Assembly: GCF_011302055.1 (NCBI RefSeq)
Contig: NZ_CP049871.1
Location: 1,570,501 to 1,634,500, forward strand
DNA length: 64,000 nt
Reading direction: 5' to 3'
DNA from: Sphingomonas sinipercae
GTDB taxonomy: Bacteria > Pseudomonadota > Alphaproteobacteria > Sphingomonadales > Sphingomonadaceae
Part shown: positions 17,486 to 25,902 of the stretch, piece after piece
Layout: each line of letters begins with the position of its first letter
Numbering within the stretch: the stretch's first letter is position 1
Translations under genes and position numbers: made by a program
The notes under the pieces: generated by a model
The model's database searches: none
What the model saw: the letters and a program-made list of their open reading frames with translations, nothing else
Told to the model about the DNA's origin: nothing

Positions 17486-18495
17486 GCTGCAGGATCAGGG
17501 CTGCGCGCGAAAGCGATGTTGGGGCGCTGTACAAGCTGGCGAAGCTGACCGGCGGCGGCTTCACCAACCTGCCCGCCGAGCGCAAGACGCTGGCCGAAAA
17601 ACTAGAGCGGAGTGCGCAGGGTTTCGCGCGAGAAAGCGAGAGTCCCGGCGACGACCTGTACGTCTTCATGCTCGAGGATTTCGAGACCAAGGCGATTCGC
17701 GGCACCTGCCAGGTGTTCGGCGCGGTCGGGACCGATCGGCCATTCTACAGCTATTTGATTTCGACCCGGACCCAGAAGAGCGCCGAGCTCAACCGGGTCT
17801 TCCACAACCAGACGCTGACGCTGACCACCGACCTCGAAGGCTCAAGCGAGGTCGGCGGGCTGTTCCTCCACCCGCAGGAGCGCGCTGGCGGGCTGGGCGT
17901 GCTCCTGGCCCGATCGCGCTACCTATTCATCAAGGCGCACCGCGAGCGCTTCGCCGACACCGTGCTGGCCGAGCTTCGCGGCGTGATGGACGAGCGCGGC
18001 AATGCGCCTTTCTGGGATGCGCTTGGCGGCCGATTCTTCGGCATGAGCTTCCCTGAAGCGGACGACTTCAACGCGATCCACGGCACGCAATTCATCGCCG
18101 ACCTGTTCCCGACGACACCAATCTACGTTTCGATGCTGCCCGAAAGCGCGCGCGAGGTGATCGGCCAGCCGCACCCGACCGGGCGCGCGGCGCTGCGGAT
18201 GCTGGAGAACGAAGGGTTCGAGTGGGACAGCTACGTCGATATATTCGACGGCGGGCCGACGGTGACCGCATCGACCGACAAGATCCGCGCCATCCGTGAA
18301 AGCACGACGATCACCGTCGCCGAGGGCATTCGGGAGGACGGCGAGACGATGCTCCTGGCATCGGGCCGGCTCGCCGACTTCAAGGCCTGTTACGGGCAGG
18401 TGGTCCGCGACGGCGACAGCGCGCTGGTCGACCCGAAGGCGCTGGCGATGCTCGAAGCCGGGCCGGGCGACAGGCTGCTCGCGGTCAAGCGCTGA
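17482..18495 (+). CDS. astA: Arginine N-succinyltransferase
   Basis: 337 residues. It transfers succinate from succinyl-CoA to arginine, the first step of the AST pathway. Recognisable stretches are RAARESDVGALYKLAKLTGGG at the start, GSSEVGGLFLHPQERAGG with the acetyl-CoA-type loop in the middle, and SFPEADDFNAIHGTQFIADL. The GTG at 17482 overlaps the stop of the M20 hydrolase; the C-terminus overlaps the astB start. Only one AstA copy is seen, so it is presumably homomeric. Confidence 0.95.
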   Translation: MSCRIRAARESDVGALYKLAKLTGGGFTNLPAERKTLAEKLERSAQGFARESESPGDDLYVFMLEDFETKAIRGTCQVFGAVGTDRPFYSYLISTRTQKSAELNRVFHNQTLTLTTDLEGSSEVGGLFLHPQERAGGLGVLLARSRYLFIKAHRERFADTVLAELRGVMDERGNAPFWDALGGRFFGMSFPEADDFNAIHGTQFIADLFPTTPIYVSMLPESAREVIGQPHPTGRAALRMLENEGFEWDSYVDIFDGGPTVTASTDKIRAIRESTTITVAEGIREDGETMLLASGRLADFKACYGQVVRDGDSALVDPKALAMLEAGPGDRLLAVKR

Positions 18496-19745
18496 TGCCG
18501 CTGTCCGAAATCAACTTCGACGGGATTGTCGGGCCAAGCCACAATTATGCCGGGCTGAGCCTTGGCAACCTTGCCTCCACGCGCAACGCCCGGCGGCCGT
18601 CGCACCCCCGGGCGGCGGCGCTGGAAGGCATCGTCAAGATGCGGGCCAATCTGGCGCTCGGCCTGACCCAGGGCATCCTCCTTCCCCACCCGCGCCCCAA
18701 CCGGCGCTGGCTGGGGCAGCTCGCAACGTCGATCGAGCAGGCCGAGCCGGCCCTGGCCATCAATGCGATGTCGGCATCGGCGATGTGGGCGGCCAATGCG
18801 GCGACGGTTTCCCCCGCCCCCGATACCGCCGACGGCCGCTGCCACCTGACCGTCGCCAACCTCAAGACGATGGTCCATCGCAGCCACGAATGGCCGGCGA
18901 CTCTGGAGCAGTTGCAGGTGGCATTCGGGTCGGACGCGTTCGTCGTCCACCCGCCGGTCCCGCCGGTCTTTGGCGACGAAGGCGCGGCGAACCACATGCG
19001 GCTGTCGCCCGCTTACGGCGAACCGGGGGTCGAGCTGTTCGTCTATGGCCAGAGCGGCGGCCAGTTCCCTGCGCGCCAGCATTTGGAAGCGTGCAAGGCC
19101 ATCGCCCGGCTCCACCAGCTCGATCCGATGCGCACCCTGTTCATCGAGCAGTCGGAGGAAGCCATCGCGGCCGGCGCGTTCCACAACGACGTGGTGGCGG
19201 TCGCCAACGGCCTGGTGCTGTTCGCCCATGAAAAGGCATTCGCCGATCGCGGGGCCGTCCTCGACCGCTGCGCCAGCCTGCTGCCCGGCTTCGAATATGT
19301 CGAAGTGCCGGAGTCCGAAGTACCGCTGGCCGACGCCATTTCGTCATACCTTTTCAACGCTCAGCTGGTCAGCCCGCCAAGCGGCGAAATGACCTTGGTC
19401 GTCCCGACCGAAGCGCGCGAGACGCAGAGCGTCTGGGGATGGATAGAGCGCCACCTTGCCGGCAACGGCCCGATCCGCCGGGTCGAGGTGGTGGACGTTC
19501 GCGAATCGATGGCCAACGGCGGCGGCCCCGCCTGCCTGCGGCTTAGAGTCGTTGCCGATCCCGAGACGATCGACCCGCGCTTCCTGGTCGACCAGCAAAA
19601 GCTGGACCGGGTCGCGGCGGTGGTCGAGGAATGCTGGCCAGTCGCAATCTACAGCGACAACCTGCAATCGCCGGAGCTTGTCGCCACCGTCGAGCAAGCG
19701 CGCAAGGCGCTGCTCGAGACGCTGGAACTGACGGAACTTATCTGA
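18495..19745 (+). CDS. astB: N-succinylarginine dihydrolase
   Basis: 416 residues. It hydrolyses succinylarginine to succinylornithine, CO2 and ammonia. The N-terminus NFDGIVGPSHNYAGLSLGN is the family hallmark. Catalytic candidates are the histidine in AFHNDVVAVANG (near residue 228) and the cysteine in GGGPACLRLRV (near 345), in keeping with a Cys-His-Glu amidinotransferase-fold enzyme. The ATG shares one base with the astA stop. astC and astD are not in the window; argD at the far end might supply the aminotransferase step. Confidence 0.96.
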   Translation: MPLSEINFDGIVGPSHNYAGLSLGNLASTRNARRPSHPRAAALEGIVKMRANLALGLTQGILLPHPRPNRRWLGQLATSIEQAEPALAINAMSASAMWAANAATVSPAPDTADGRCHLTVANLKTMVHRSHEWPATLEQLQVAFGSDAFVVHPPVPPVFGDEGAANHMRLSPAYGEPGVELFVYGQSGGQFPARQHLEACKAIARLHQLDPMRTLFIEQSEEAIAAGAFHNDVVAVANGLVLFAHEKAFADRGAVLDRCASLLPGFEYVEVPESEVPLADAISSYLFNAQLVSPPSGEMTLVVPTEARETQSVWGWIERHLAGNGPIRRVEVVDVRESMANGGGPACLRLRVVADPETIDPRFLVDQQKLDRVAAVVEECWPVAIYSDNLQSPELVATVEQARKALLETLELTELI

Positions 19746-19773
19746 GCCTGTGCCGCAACGGGACAGTCACGAC

Positions 19774-19790
19774 TTAACGCGCCTTTAACC
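19774..19790 (+). promoter_or_regulatory. CtrA-type binding box
   Basis: TTAACGCGCCTTTAACC fits the alphaproteobacterial CtrA consensus TTAA-N7-TTAA exactly and ends with the favoured CC. It sits 59 bases upstream of the small membrane-protein gene at 19849, a reasonable activation position. Both half-sites are intact in an otherwise GC-rich genome. Occupancy by CtrA is inferred. Confidence 0.65.
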
Positions 19791-19848
19791 CTATCCATTA
19801 GGAGGTTTTCGGCTCAAATCCGCCGTCGAAGCGTTCAGGCGTTAAGAT

Positions 19849-20226
19849 ATGGCGATGTTCAAGAAAATCGGTCGACTGTTCACGATCAAGACGCGCACCG
19901 AAGCGTGGATGGTGATCTATGCCATCGCGGTCGGCGCGGTGGAGCGCGGGCATCATTACCTGCAAACCTATCCGGGATTTGGCGGCTGGCTGCTGGCGGT
20001 TGCCTGCACGGGCGTCGTCTTCGTCGCCGGCGGCAAGCTCCTGGATTCCGTCCGCCCCCGCAACGCAGCCGCGGCCGGGCCATTCGCCGCGGTTCAGCTG
20101 CGCCGGGCGCCGGTCATTCGTAGTCGACCCAAAGCACGCCGCGTGCATTCTGGTGGAGCGTCACGACCTTGGCCTGGCACAGGTTCACCCCAGGCCAGAT
20201 CACCATCCGCCCGTCCGGAAGCGTAG
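19849..20226 (+). CDS. Small membrane protein of unknown function
   Basis: 125 residues. A short basic start (MAMFKKIGRLFTIKTRTEAW) is followed by two hydrophobic stretches: VIYAIAVGAVE and GGWLLAVACTGVVFVAGG. Beyond about residue 70 the chain turns Arg/Pro/Ser-rich and low in complexity. That part overlaps the convergent gene at 20114 by 113 bases, so the conserved protein may effectively be the first 70-85 residues. No known domain. A CtrA-type box upstream suggests cell-cycle control. Confidence 0.7.
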   Translation: MAMFKKIGRLFTIKTRTEAWMVIYAIAVGAVERGHHYLQTYPGFGGWLLAVACTGVVFVAGGKLLDSVRPRNAAAAGPFAAVQLRRAPVIRSRPKARRVHSGGASRPWPGTGSPQARSPSARPEA

Positions 20227-20467
20227 CGCGCAGGTCGAACGCGCAATCTTCATTCTTGAACTGGGCGGAGCCGCGGCCACCCTTGACCACCGGGACCGGC
20301 GCCACCGTCAACGGCTGCCATACGGCGGTGCCGAACCGGCGCACCGCAAGGCCCGTCATCTCGACGTTCGTCGCATTGACCAGCGTGAAGTTCGCGGCCT
20401 GCGCGAACGCAGGAACTGGCGACAATGCGATGATTGCCGCCAGCCCCAATGTCATCGTTCGTTTCAT
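20114..20467 (-). CDS. Small secreted protein of unknown function
   Basis: 117 residues with a clear signal peptide (about residues 1-22, cleaved after AFA). The mature region starts QAANFTLVNATNVEMTGL and has two cysteines (ENEDCAF-like segment and VNLCQAK) that could form a disulfide. It looks like a small beta protein; no characterised family is recognised. It is convergent with, and overlaps, the CtrA-box gene by 113 bases. The secretion signal makes this the more certain of the two overlapping frames in the shared region. Confidence 0.75.
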   Translation of the reverse strand: MKRTMTLGLAAIIALSPVPAFAQAANFTLVNATNVEMTGLAVRRFGTAVWQPLTVAPVPVVKGGRGSAQFKNEDCAFDLRATLPDGRMVIWPGVNLCQAKVVTLHQNARGVLWVDYE

Positions 20468-20514
20468 GGGCGCAATATAAACGCCCGCCCGCCGCTAGAA
20501 AAGCGGCGCCGCGC

Positions 20515-20766
20515 TCAGGCCGCGTCGAGCTGCGGGTAGACCGGCCAGCGGCGCTGGACGACCGTTGCGCTTTGCCCGTGGCGATGGCTTTCGGCCAGCG
20601 GCAGCGCCGTGGCGCAGAAGGCGCATTCCGCGAGCATCCGGCCGATGTGCCAGTGGGTGCGGCCGCATCCCGGACAGTGGTTGACCTGACCTTCGCGGTA
20701 GGTGGCGTGATAGCCGCGGACTTGCGGGTTGAACGGGTCGCGGTTGCTGTGAAGTGCGTTGAACAC
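20515..20766 (-). CDS. Zinc-ribbon-like small protein
   Basis: 83 residues from GTG 20766, preceded at good spacing by AAAGGAT; an ATG at 20787 in the same frame has no ribosome-binding site. One CxxC pair (CPGCGRTHWH) and a second (CAFC) lie about 16 residues apart and would make a four-cysteine zinc ribbon. The N-terminus begins VFNALHSNRDPFNPQV. It may be a nucleic-acid-binding or regulatory protein; no partner is evident. Confidence 0.75.
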   Translation of the reverse strand: MFNALHSNRDPFNPQVRGYHATYREGQVNHCPGCGRTHWHIGRMLAECAFCATALPLAESHRHGQSATVVQRRWPVYPQLDAA

Positions 20767-20919
20767 GACAGTATCCTTTAGAAGCATTTACCGTCCAACG
20801 AGCGACGAATCGTTAGGTTTCAGCGGTCGTTCGTTATCGTCCCAAATTGATTATGCTCCCCTTGGCGGCGCGCATAGCGGCAAGGGAGCGAACGTCCCGG
20901 GCCGGGACGGCTGTGGATA

Positions 20920-20934
20920 TTAACTATCCTTTAG
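20920..20934 (+). promoter_or_regulatory. Degenerate CtrA-like box
   Basis: TTAACTATCCTTTAG keeps the TTAA-N7-TTAR spacing with one mismatch in the second half-site. It lies 43 bases before the 51-codon gene at 20977. Much weaker support than the site at 19774. Confidence 0.3.
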
Positions 20935-20976
20935 TTTTTGATGCGCATCGTGCCCATGACCAGGGGGACTTACGTC

Positions 20977-21132
20977 ATGGAGTCTAACGAGCGTTATTAT
21001 CGTCGCCGGGCGTTCGAAGAGCGGCTTGCCGCGCAACGGGCGATGACCGAGCAAGCGCGGGCATGGCACGCAAAACTGGCGGAAGATTTCGCCATGCGTG
21101 CGCAGGGGCAGCTAACCGCCCTCACCGCCTAG
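20977..21132 (+). CDS. Small basic hypothetical protein
   Basis: 51 residues from ATG 20977, with AGGGGG about 10 bases upstream; in-frame starts at 20938 and 20956 would lengthen it. The peptide is helical and charged (MESNERYYRRRAFEERLAAQ), rich in Arg, Glu and Ala, without membrane segment or known domain. Isolated between divergent small genes. The frame is short enough that translation remains uncertain. Confidence 0.5.
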   Translation: MESNERYYRRRAFEERLAAQRAMTEQARAWHAKLAEDFAMRAQGQLTALTA

Positions 21133-21162
21133 GCCGGCGTTCTTCCAGCTTCCGCCTGCGCC

Positions 21163-21816
21163 TCAAAGCGGCGCTGCGTCCGCTCCGCCTTTGCGCAGGA
21201 GCAGCATCAGATTATTGGCGGGCATCGCCCGCGTTTCGGCCAGCGCCAGGCCACGTTCGCCGGCAGCCGCCGCAAAAGCTTCCACTTCCCGCAAACCCCA
21301 GTTCGGATCGCGCGCCTTCAGGTCGGCATCGAAAGCCAGGTTGCTTGGCGCGGTCGCCACGCCGGCGCGGAGCCATGGCCCGTAGAGGATGAGCGGCGAA
21401 CCGGCGCCAAGCAGGCGCGCCGCACCGTCAAGCAGCCCAAGCGCCGCGGCCCACGGGCTGATGTGCACCATGTTGATGCTGACGATCGCCTCCGCCGAAT
21501 CGACCGGCCAGTCGGGCGCTGCGGCGTCGATCTGGACGGGCTCCAGCAGGTTCGACAGCCCAGCCTCCTCCCGCCAGGCGGCGATCGAGGCCAGCGCTTC
21601 CGGGTGAACGTCGCTCGGCTGCCAGGTCAGGCCGCCGAAGCGATCAGCGAACCAGGCCGCATGTTCGCCGGTGCCGCTGGCGATTTCGAGCACCAGCCCG
21701 CGTTCCGGCAACCAATCGCGCAAGACTTCGGCGATCGGCTCGCGGTTGCGCAGCGCAGCCGGGGCGGAGCGGCGGCTGCCGTTGGCGGGCGCCTCGTAAA
21801 AGCGCCGCTGGCTCAG
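21163..21816 (-). CDS. DUF938 SAM-dependent methyltransferase-like protein
   Basis: About 217 residues if started at CTG 21816, which overlaps the gcvPB stop as CTGA. No ATG or GTG is in frame. A TTG at 21723 would give 186 residues but remove the conserved segment APAALRNREPIAEVL that normally precedes the SAM-binding loop. Motif I reads LVLEIASGTGEHAAWF, and NMVHISPW is the DUF938 core. The methyl acceptor is unknown. It is the last gene of the gcv operon. Confidence 0.8.
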   Translation of the reverse strand: MSQRRFYEAPANGSRRSAPAALRNREPIAEVLRDWLPERGLVLEIASGTGEHAAWFADRFGGLTWQPSDVHPEALASIAAWREEAGLSNLLEPVQIDAAAPDWPVDSAEAIVSINMVHISPWAAALGLLDGAARLLGAGSPLILYGPWLRAGVATAPSNLAFDADLKARDPNWGLREVEAFAAAAGERGLALAETRAMPANNLMLLLRKGGADAAPL

Positions 21817-23408
21817 CGGCCGCCCTGCTCGCTTGGCGTTGGCGCTTCACCGGCCGACGGCACCGCTTCCTTGTAGGCCAGGACGGGCTTCCTTGCCGCG
21901 AGCGTCTCGTCGAGCCGGCGGCGCGGGGCGAAGACCGGCGCGGCCTTCAGGCTTTGATCGCCGGCCTTCGCCCGTTCCGCAATGCTGCGCATCGCCGCGA
22001 TGAACTGGTCGAGCGCGGCGCGCGATTCGGTCTCGGTCGGCTCGACCAGCATCGCGCCGTGGACAACCAGCGGGAAATACATGGTCATCGGGTGGAAGCC
22101 TTCGTCGATCAGCGCCTTGGCCAGGTCGATGGTGCTCAGGCCGCCGCCGAAGCCGCGGTCGGAGAAGATCGCCTCGTGCATGCACGGCCCGCTCTTCGCG
22201 AAGGGCGCATCGAGCACGTCTTCCAGGCTGCGCAGGATGTAGTTGGCGTTGAGCACGGCGTCCTCCGCGACCTGGCGAAGGCCGTCGGCGCCGTGGCTGA
22301 GGATGTAGGACAGGGCGCGCGTGAACATGCCCATCTGGCCGTGGAAGGCGACCATTCGGCCGAACGCCTGCGGATGCTCGTCGCCGGCGCTTTCTTCCTC
22401 GACCAGCCGGTAGCCGTCCGAATCGCGGGTGACGAACGGGAGCGGCGCGAATGGCCCCAGCGCCTTTGACAGCACCACCGGCCCGGCGCCCGGCCCGCCG
22501 CCGCCATGCGGGGTCGAGAAGGTCTTGTGCAGGTTGATGTGCATCGCATCGATGCCGAGGTCGCCGGGGCGGACCTTGCCGACGATGGCGTTGAAGTTGG
22601 CGCCATCGCAATAGACCAGCCCGCCGGCCGCGTGGACCGCTTCGGAAATCGCGATCATGTCCGGTTCGAACAGGCCGCAGGTGTTGGGGTTGGTGATCAT
22701 CACCGCCGCGACGTCGGGCCCGAGCCGGGCTTTCAGTGCATCGAGGTCGACTCGGCCGGCGGCATTGGCCGGGATGTTCTCGACCCGGTAGCCGGCGAAG
22801 GCGGCGGTCGCGGGGTTGGTGCCATGGGCGCTTTCGGGAACCAGCACGACTTCACGCGCATCGCCGCGCGCTTCGAGCGCCGCACGAATGCACAGCAGAC
22901 CGCACAGTTCGCCATGCGCGCCGGCCTTGGGGCTCATCGCCACCGACTGCATGCCGGTCAGCGTCAGCAGCCAGCCGGCCAGGCTCTCGATCAACTCCAG
23001 CGCGCCCTGCACCGTTTCCTGCGGCTGCAACGGGTGGATGTCGGCGAAGCCGGGCATCCGCGCGACTTTCTCGTTGAGGCGCGGATTGTGCTTCATCGTG
23101 CACGAACCGAGCGGGAACAGCCCCAGGTCGATGGCGTAATTCTGCCGCGAAAGGCGGGTGTAGTGGCGCACCGCCTCGGGCTCGCTGAGGCCGGGAAGGC
23201 CGATGTCGCGGCCGCGCGCGAGGCCGCCGAGGCGCGCTTCGTCGAGCGCGACGGCTTCGATGTCGACGCCTGTCTGGTCGTAGCTGCCGCGTTCGAACAG
23301 CAGCGGCTCTTCAAGCTGCAGCGCGCGGTTGCCGGTGACGGTCGGCTGGTCGCCGGGCGCGTCGTTGGTCGGCGTCGACGGGCGCCATCCGGAAGGGTTG
23401 AGGGTCAC
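21813..23408 (-). CDS. gcvPB: Glycine dehydrogenase (decarboxylating) subunit 2
   Basis: 531 residues from GTG 23408, which overlaps the gcvPA stop as GTGA. This is the PLP-carrying half of the split P-protein: the Schiff-base lysine is in [16 protein letters not shown], and [19 protein letters not shown] is the usual N-terminal signature. With GcvPA it decarboxylates glycine and passes aminomethyl to GcvH. The family is about 480-520 residues; the excess here is a low-complexity C-terminal tail (after residue ~500) that overlaps the DUF938 gene. Confidence 0.97.
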   Translation of the reverse strand: MTLNPSGWRPSTPTNDAPGDQPTVTGNRALQLEEPLLFERGSYDQTGVDIEAVALDEARLGGLARGRDIGLPGLSEPEAVRHYTRLSRQNYAIDLGLFPLGSCTMKHNPRLNEKVARMPGFADIHPLQPQETVQGALELIESLAGWLLTLTGMQSVAMSPKAGAHGELCGLLCIRAALEARGDAREVVLVPESAHGTNPATAAFAGYRVENIPANAAGRVDLDALKARLGPDVAAVMITNPNTCGLFEPDMIAISEAVHAAGGLVYCDGANFNAIVGKVRPGDLGIDAMHINLHKTFSTPHGGGGPGAGPVVLSKALGPFAPLPFVTRDSDGYRLVEEESAGDEHPQAFGRMVAFHGQMGMFTRALSYILSHGADGLRQVAEDAVLNANYILRSLEDVLDAPFAKSGPCMHEAIFSDRGFGGGLSTIDLAKALIDEGFHPMTMYFPLVVHGAMLVEPTETESRAALDQFIAAMRSIAERAKAGDQSLKAAPVFAPRRRLDETLAARKPVLAYKEAVPSAGEAPTPSEQGGR

Positions 23409-24763
23409 GCGCAAACCTCCTTCAGGCCAGCTTCCAGGGCATCGATATCCGCATCGGTCACGGTCTCGGTCACGGCGATGACGAGGCCGTTGGCGAGCGC
23501 CTGGGCGCCGGGATACAGCCGGCCGAGCGAGACGCCGCCAAGGATCCCGCGTTCGACCAGGGCGTGCACCGCCGGCCGCGCTTCGACCGGGAGCCGGACG
23601 GTGAATTCGTTGAAGAAGCTGTCGTTGACCAGATCGACTCCGGGAAGGCTCGAAAGCCGCCGCGCAACATTTGCCGCGCGCGAATGGTTAACCTCCGCCA
23701 ACTGTCGCAGGCCGGCCTGCCCCAGCAGCGTTAGATGCACGGAGAAGGCAAGTGCACAGAGCCCCGAGTTTGTGCAGATGTTGGAGGTCGCTTTCTCCCG
23801 CCGGATATGCTGTTCGCGGGTCGACAGGGTCAGCACGAAGCCGCGCTTGCCCGTCGCATCGACCGTCTCCCCAGCCAGACGCCCGGGCATCTGGCGGACG
23901 TATTTTTCACGGGTAGCGAACAGGCCGACATAGGGCCCGCCGAACTGCAGGCCGACGCCGATGCTCTGCCCTTCGCCGACGACAATATCGGCGCCCATTT
24001 CGCCCGGCGACTTGATCAGCCCGAGCGCGACCGGCTCGGTGACCACGGCGATCAGCAGCGCGCCCTTGGCATGGGCAGCTTCCGCGATCGGGGCGAGGTC
24101 GGTGATGCGGCCGAGGATGTCGGGATATTGGACGACGACGGCGCTAGTCTGGTCGTCGATGGCGTCGATCAGGCGCTGCGCATCGGTTTCGGCGGTGAGG
24201 TCCGGGACGGCGGTTTCAAGGACATCGCCGGTGAACTTCGCCATCGTGTTGCAGACGCTGACGTAATGCGGGTGCAGCCCCGACGACAGGATCGCCTTGG
24301 TCCGACGCGTAATCCGGCGCGCCATCCCGATCGCTTCCCAGCAGGCGGTCGAGCCGTCGTACATGGATGCGTTGGCGACGTCGCAGCCGAGCAGCCGAGC
24401 GACCTGGGTCTGGAATTCGAACAGCACTTGCAGCGTGCCTTGCGCGATTTCCGGCTGGTAGGGCGTGTAAGCGGTCAGGAATTCGCCGCGCTGGATGATG
24501 TGGTCGACGCTGGCCGGGATGTGGTGCTTGTACGCGCCGCAGCCGAGGAAGAACGGCACTTCGCCGGCGACCATGTTCTTGCGCGCCATCGCCGCAAGTT
24601 GCCGCTCCACCGACAATTCGGAAGCGTGCATCGGAAGCTCGCGGATAACGCCGTCCAGGCGGGCGCCTTCGGGGATATCGACGAACAGGTCGTCGATCGC
24701 ATCGGCGCCGACGGCGGCAAGCATTTGCGAACGATCGTCATCGCTCAGCGGCAAATAGCGCAT
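23405..24763 (-). CDS. gcvPA: Glycine dehydrogenase (decarboxylating) subunit 1
   Basis: 452 residues, normal for GcvPA. The N-terminus [19 protein letters not shown] and internal [29 protein letters not shown] and [14 protein letters not shown] are typical of the non-PLP-binding subunit of split glycine decarboxylase. ATG 24763 directly abuts the stop of the preceding methyltransferase gene (TGA-ATG), so translation is probably coupled. The glycine riboswitch lies upstream of gcvT, about 2.4 kb away. Confidence 0.97.
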   Translation of the reverse strand: MRYLPLSDDDRSQMLAAVGADAIDDLFVDIPEGARLDGVIRELPMHASELSVERQLAAMARKNMVAGEVPFFLGCGAYKHHIPASVDHIIQRGEFLTAYTPYQPEIAQGTLQVLFEFQTQVARLLGCDVANASMYDGSTACWEAIGMARRITRRTKAILSSGLHPHYVSVCNTMAKFTGDVLETAVPDLTAETDAQRLIDAIDDQTSAVVVQYPDILGRITDLAPIAEAAHAKGALLIAVVTEPVALGLIKSPGEMGADIVVGEGQSIGVGLQFGGPYVGLFATREKYVRQMPGRLAGETVDATGKRGFVLTLSTREQHIRREKATSNICTNSGLCALAFSVHLTLLGQAGLRQLAEVNHSRAANVARRLSSLPGVDLVNDSFFNEFTVRLPVEARPAVHALVERGILGGVSLGRLYPGAQALANGLVIAVTETVTDADIDALEAGLKEVCA

Positions 24764-25546
24764 TCAGGCAGGCTTTCTCATGATGAAGCGGAGGCGGACG
24801 TAATCGGCGATTGCGGAACCGGCGCGGTCGGCGACGGCGCGAGCGAGGTCTTCGCGCTCTTCGTCGGGGACTCCGGCGCGGTCGAGCCAGCCCCGACGGA
24901 AGGTGGTGACCCAGGCGGCGACGCCATGTTCAAGCTCGGTCGGCCGGTCGATCAGCCGAGCGTCAATCTGGGTGAAGCCTGCCGCTTCGTAGACGGCTGC
25001 GAAATCCTCGGCCGAGGCATACCAGTTGGAGGCTTCCAGCGGCGGCTGATAGCCGCGAATCACCAGCTCCGTATCCAGGGCTTCGCGCAGGTGCTCGAGA
25101 TTTCCCTCGCCGCCCATTTCCCCGGCGAAACGCCCGCCGAGGCGAAGCGCTTCGAAGACGGCCGCCGCGACGCGTTCCTTTTCCAGCATCCAGTGCAGCG
25201 CGGCGTTCGAGAAAGCGGCATCGAACTGGCGGTCGAACTCCATGTCCGCCGCGTCCATCAGCTCGGCAAAGAGCCCGTTCGCCCTGGCCGCTTCGACCAG
25301 CTCGGGCGAATTATCGACGCCAACCACTTCGGCGCCGCGATCGATGATTTTGAGCGACAGGGCGCCGTCGCCGCAACCGACGTCGAGGATTCGCTCCCCC
25401 GACCGCGGGTCGAGCAAGTCGAGCGCCGCCTGGCCGAGCGCCGGCACGAACGCCCCGACGCGCGCATAGTCGGCGGCGACCCAGCTGCTGATCGAGGCGG
25501 GCGTGGCGTTCAAGGACCGAGCTGGGGTCAGAGGGTCTTCACCCAT
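24764..25546 (-). CDS. Class I SAM-dependent methyltransferase inside the gcv operon
   Basis: 260 residues from ATG 25546. SAM-binding motif I is [15 protein letters not shown] near 50; later motifs are [12 protein letters not shown] and [13 protein letters not shown]. The layout resembles trans-aconitate 2-methyltransferase/Methyltransf_11 enzymes, though the substrate is not readable. The start overlaps the gcvH end by 19 bases and the stop abuts gcvPA, so it is embedded in the operon and under the riboswitch. Not a standard gcv component. Confidence 0.85.
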   Translation of the reverse strand: MGEDPLTPARSLNATPASISSWVAADYARVGAFVPALGQAALDLLDPRSGERILDVGCGDGALSLKIIDRGAEVVGVDNSPELVEAARANGLFAELMDAADMEFDRQFDAAFSNAALHWMLEKERVAAAVFEALRLGGRFAGEMGGEGNLEHLREALDTELVIRGYQPPLEASNWYASAEDFAAVYEAAGFTQIDARLIDRPTELEHGVAAWVTTFRRGWLDRAGVPDEEREDLARAVADRAGSAIADYVRLRFIMRKPA

Positions 25547-25899
25547 TCGCGGTAGGCGGCTTCGTCCATCAGGCCTTCGAGCTCGCCCTGGTCGGACAGG
25601 CGCAGCTTGAAGAACCAGCCCTCGCCTTCGGGATCGCTGTTCACCAGCGCGGGATCGTCGGCGACGGCCTGGTTGCCTTCGATCACTTCGCCGCTGACCG
25701 GCGCGTAGACGTCGGACGCGGCCTTGACCGATTCGACGACGGCAGCGTCGCCGCCCTTGGTCAGCTGCCGGCCGGCGTCCGGGACTTCGGCGAAAACGAT
25801 ATCGCCGAGCGCGTTCTGCGCATGGTCGGAAATGCCGACCGTGGCGGTGTCGCCGTCGACTTTGATCCATTCATGGTCGCGGGTGAAATAGAGGCTCAT
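25528..25899 (-). CDS. gcvH: Glycine cleavage system H protein
   Basis: 123 residues from ATG 25899. It starts [17 protein letters not shown], typical of GcvH. The lipoylated lysine is in [18 protein letters not shown]. The lipoyl arm shuttles the aminomethyl group from GcvP to GcvT and is re-oxidised by lipoamide dehydrogenase (not in the window). LipB encoded at 58.3 kb would supply the octanoyl group. Four bases separate it from the gcvT stop. Confidence 0.97.
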   Translation of the reverse strand: MSLYFTRDHEWIKVDGDTATVGISDHAQNALGDIVFAEVPDAGRQLTKGGDAAVVESVKAASDVYAPVSGEVIEGNQAVADDPALVNSDPEGEGWFFKLRLSDQGELEGLMDEAAYREWVKTL

Positions 25900-25902
25900 C
25901 AA

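Noticed and set aside
20490..20510. GCCGCT/AAGCGGC hairpin as terminator
   Set aside because: No T-run follows on either strand.
22506..25555. Long plus-strand frames opposite gcvPB, gcvPA and the embedded methyltransferase
   Set aside because: Antisense to well-supported genes; no motifs or ribosome-binding sites.
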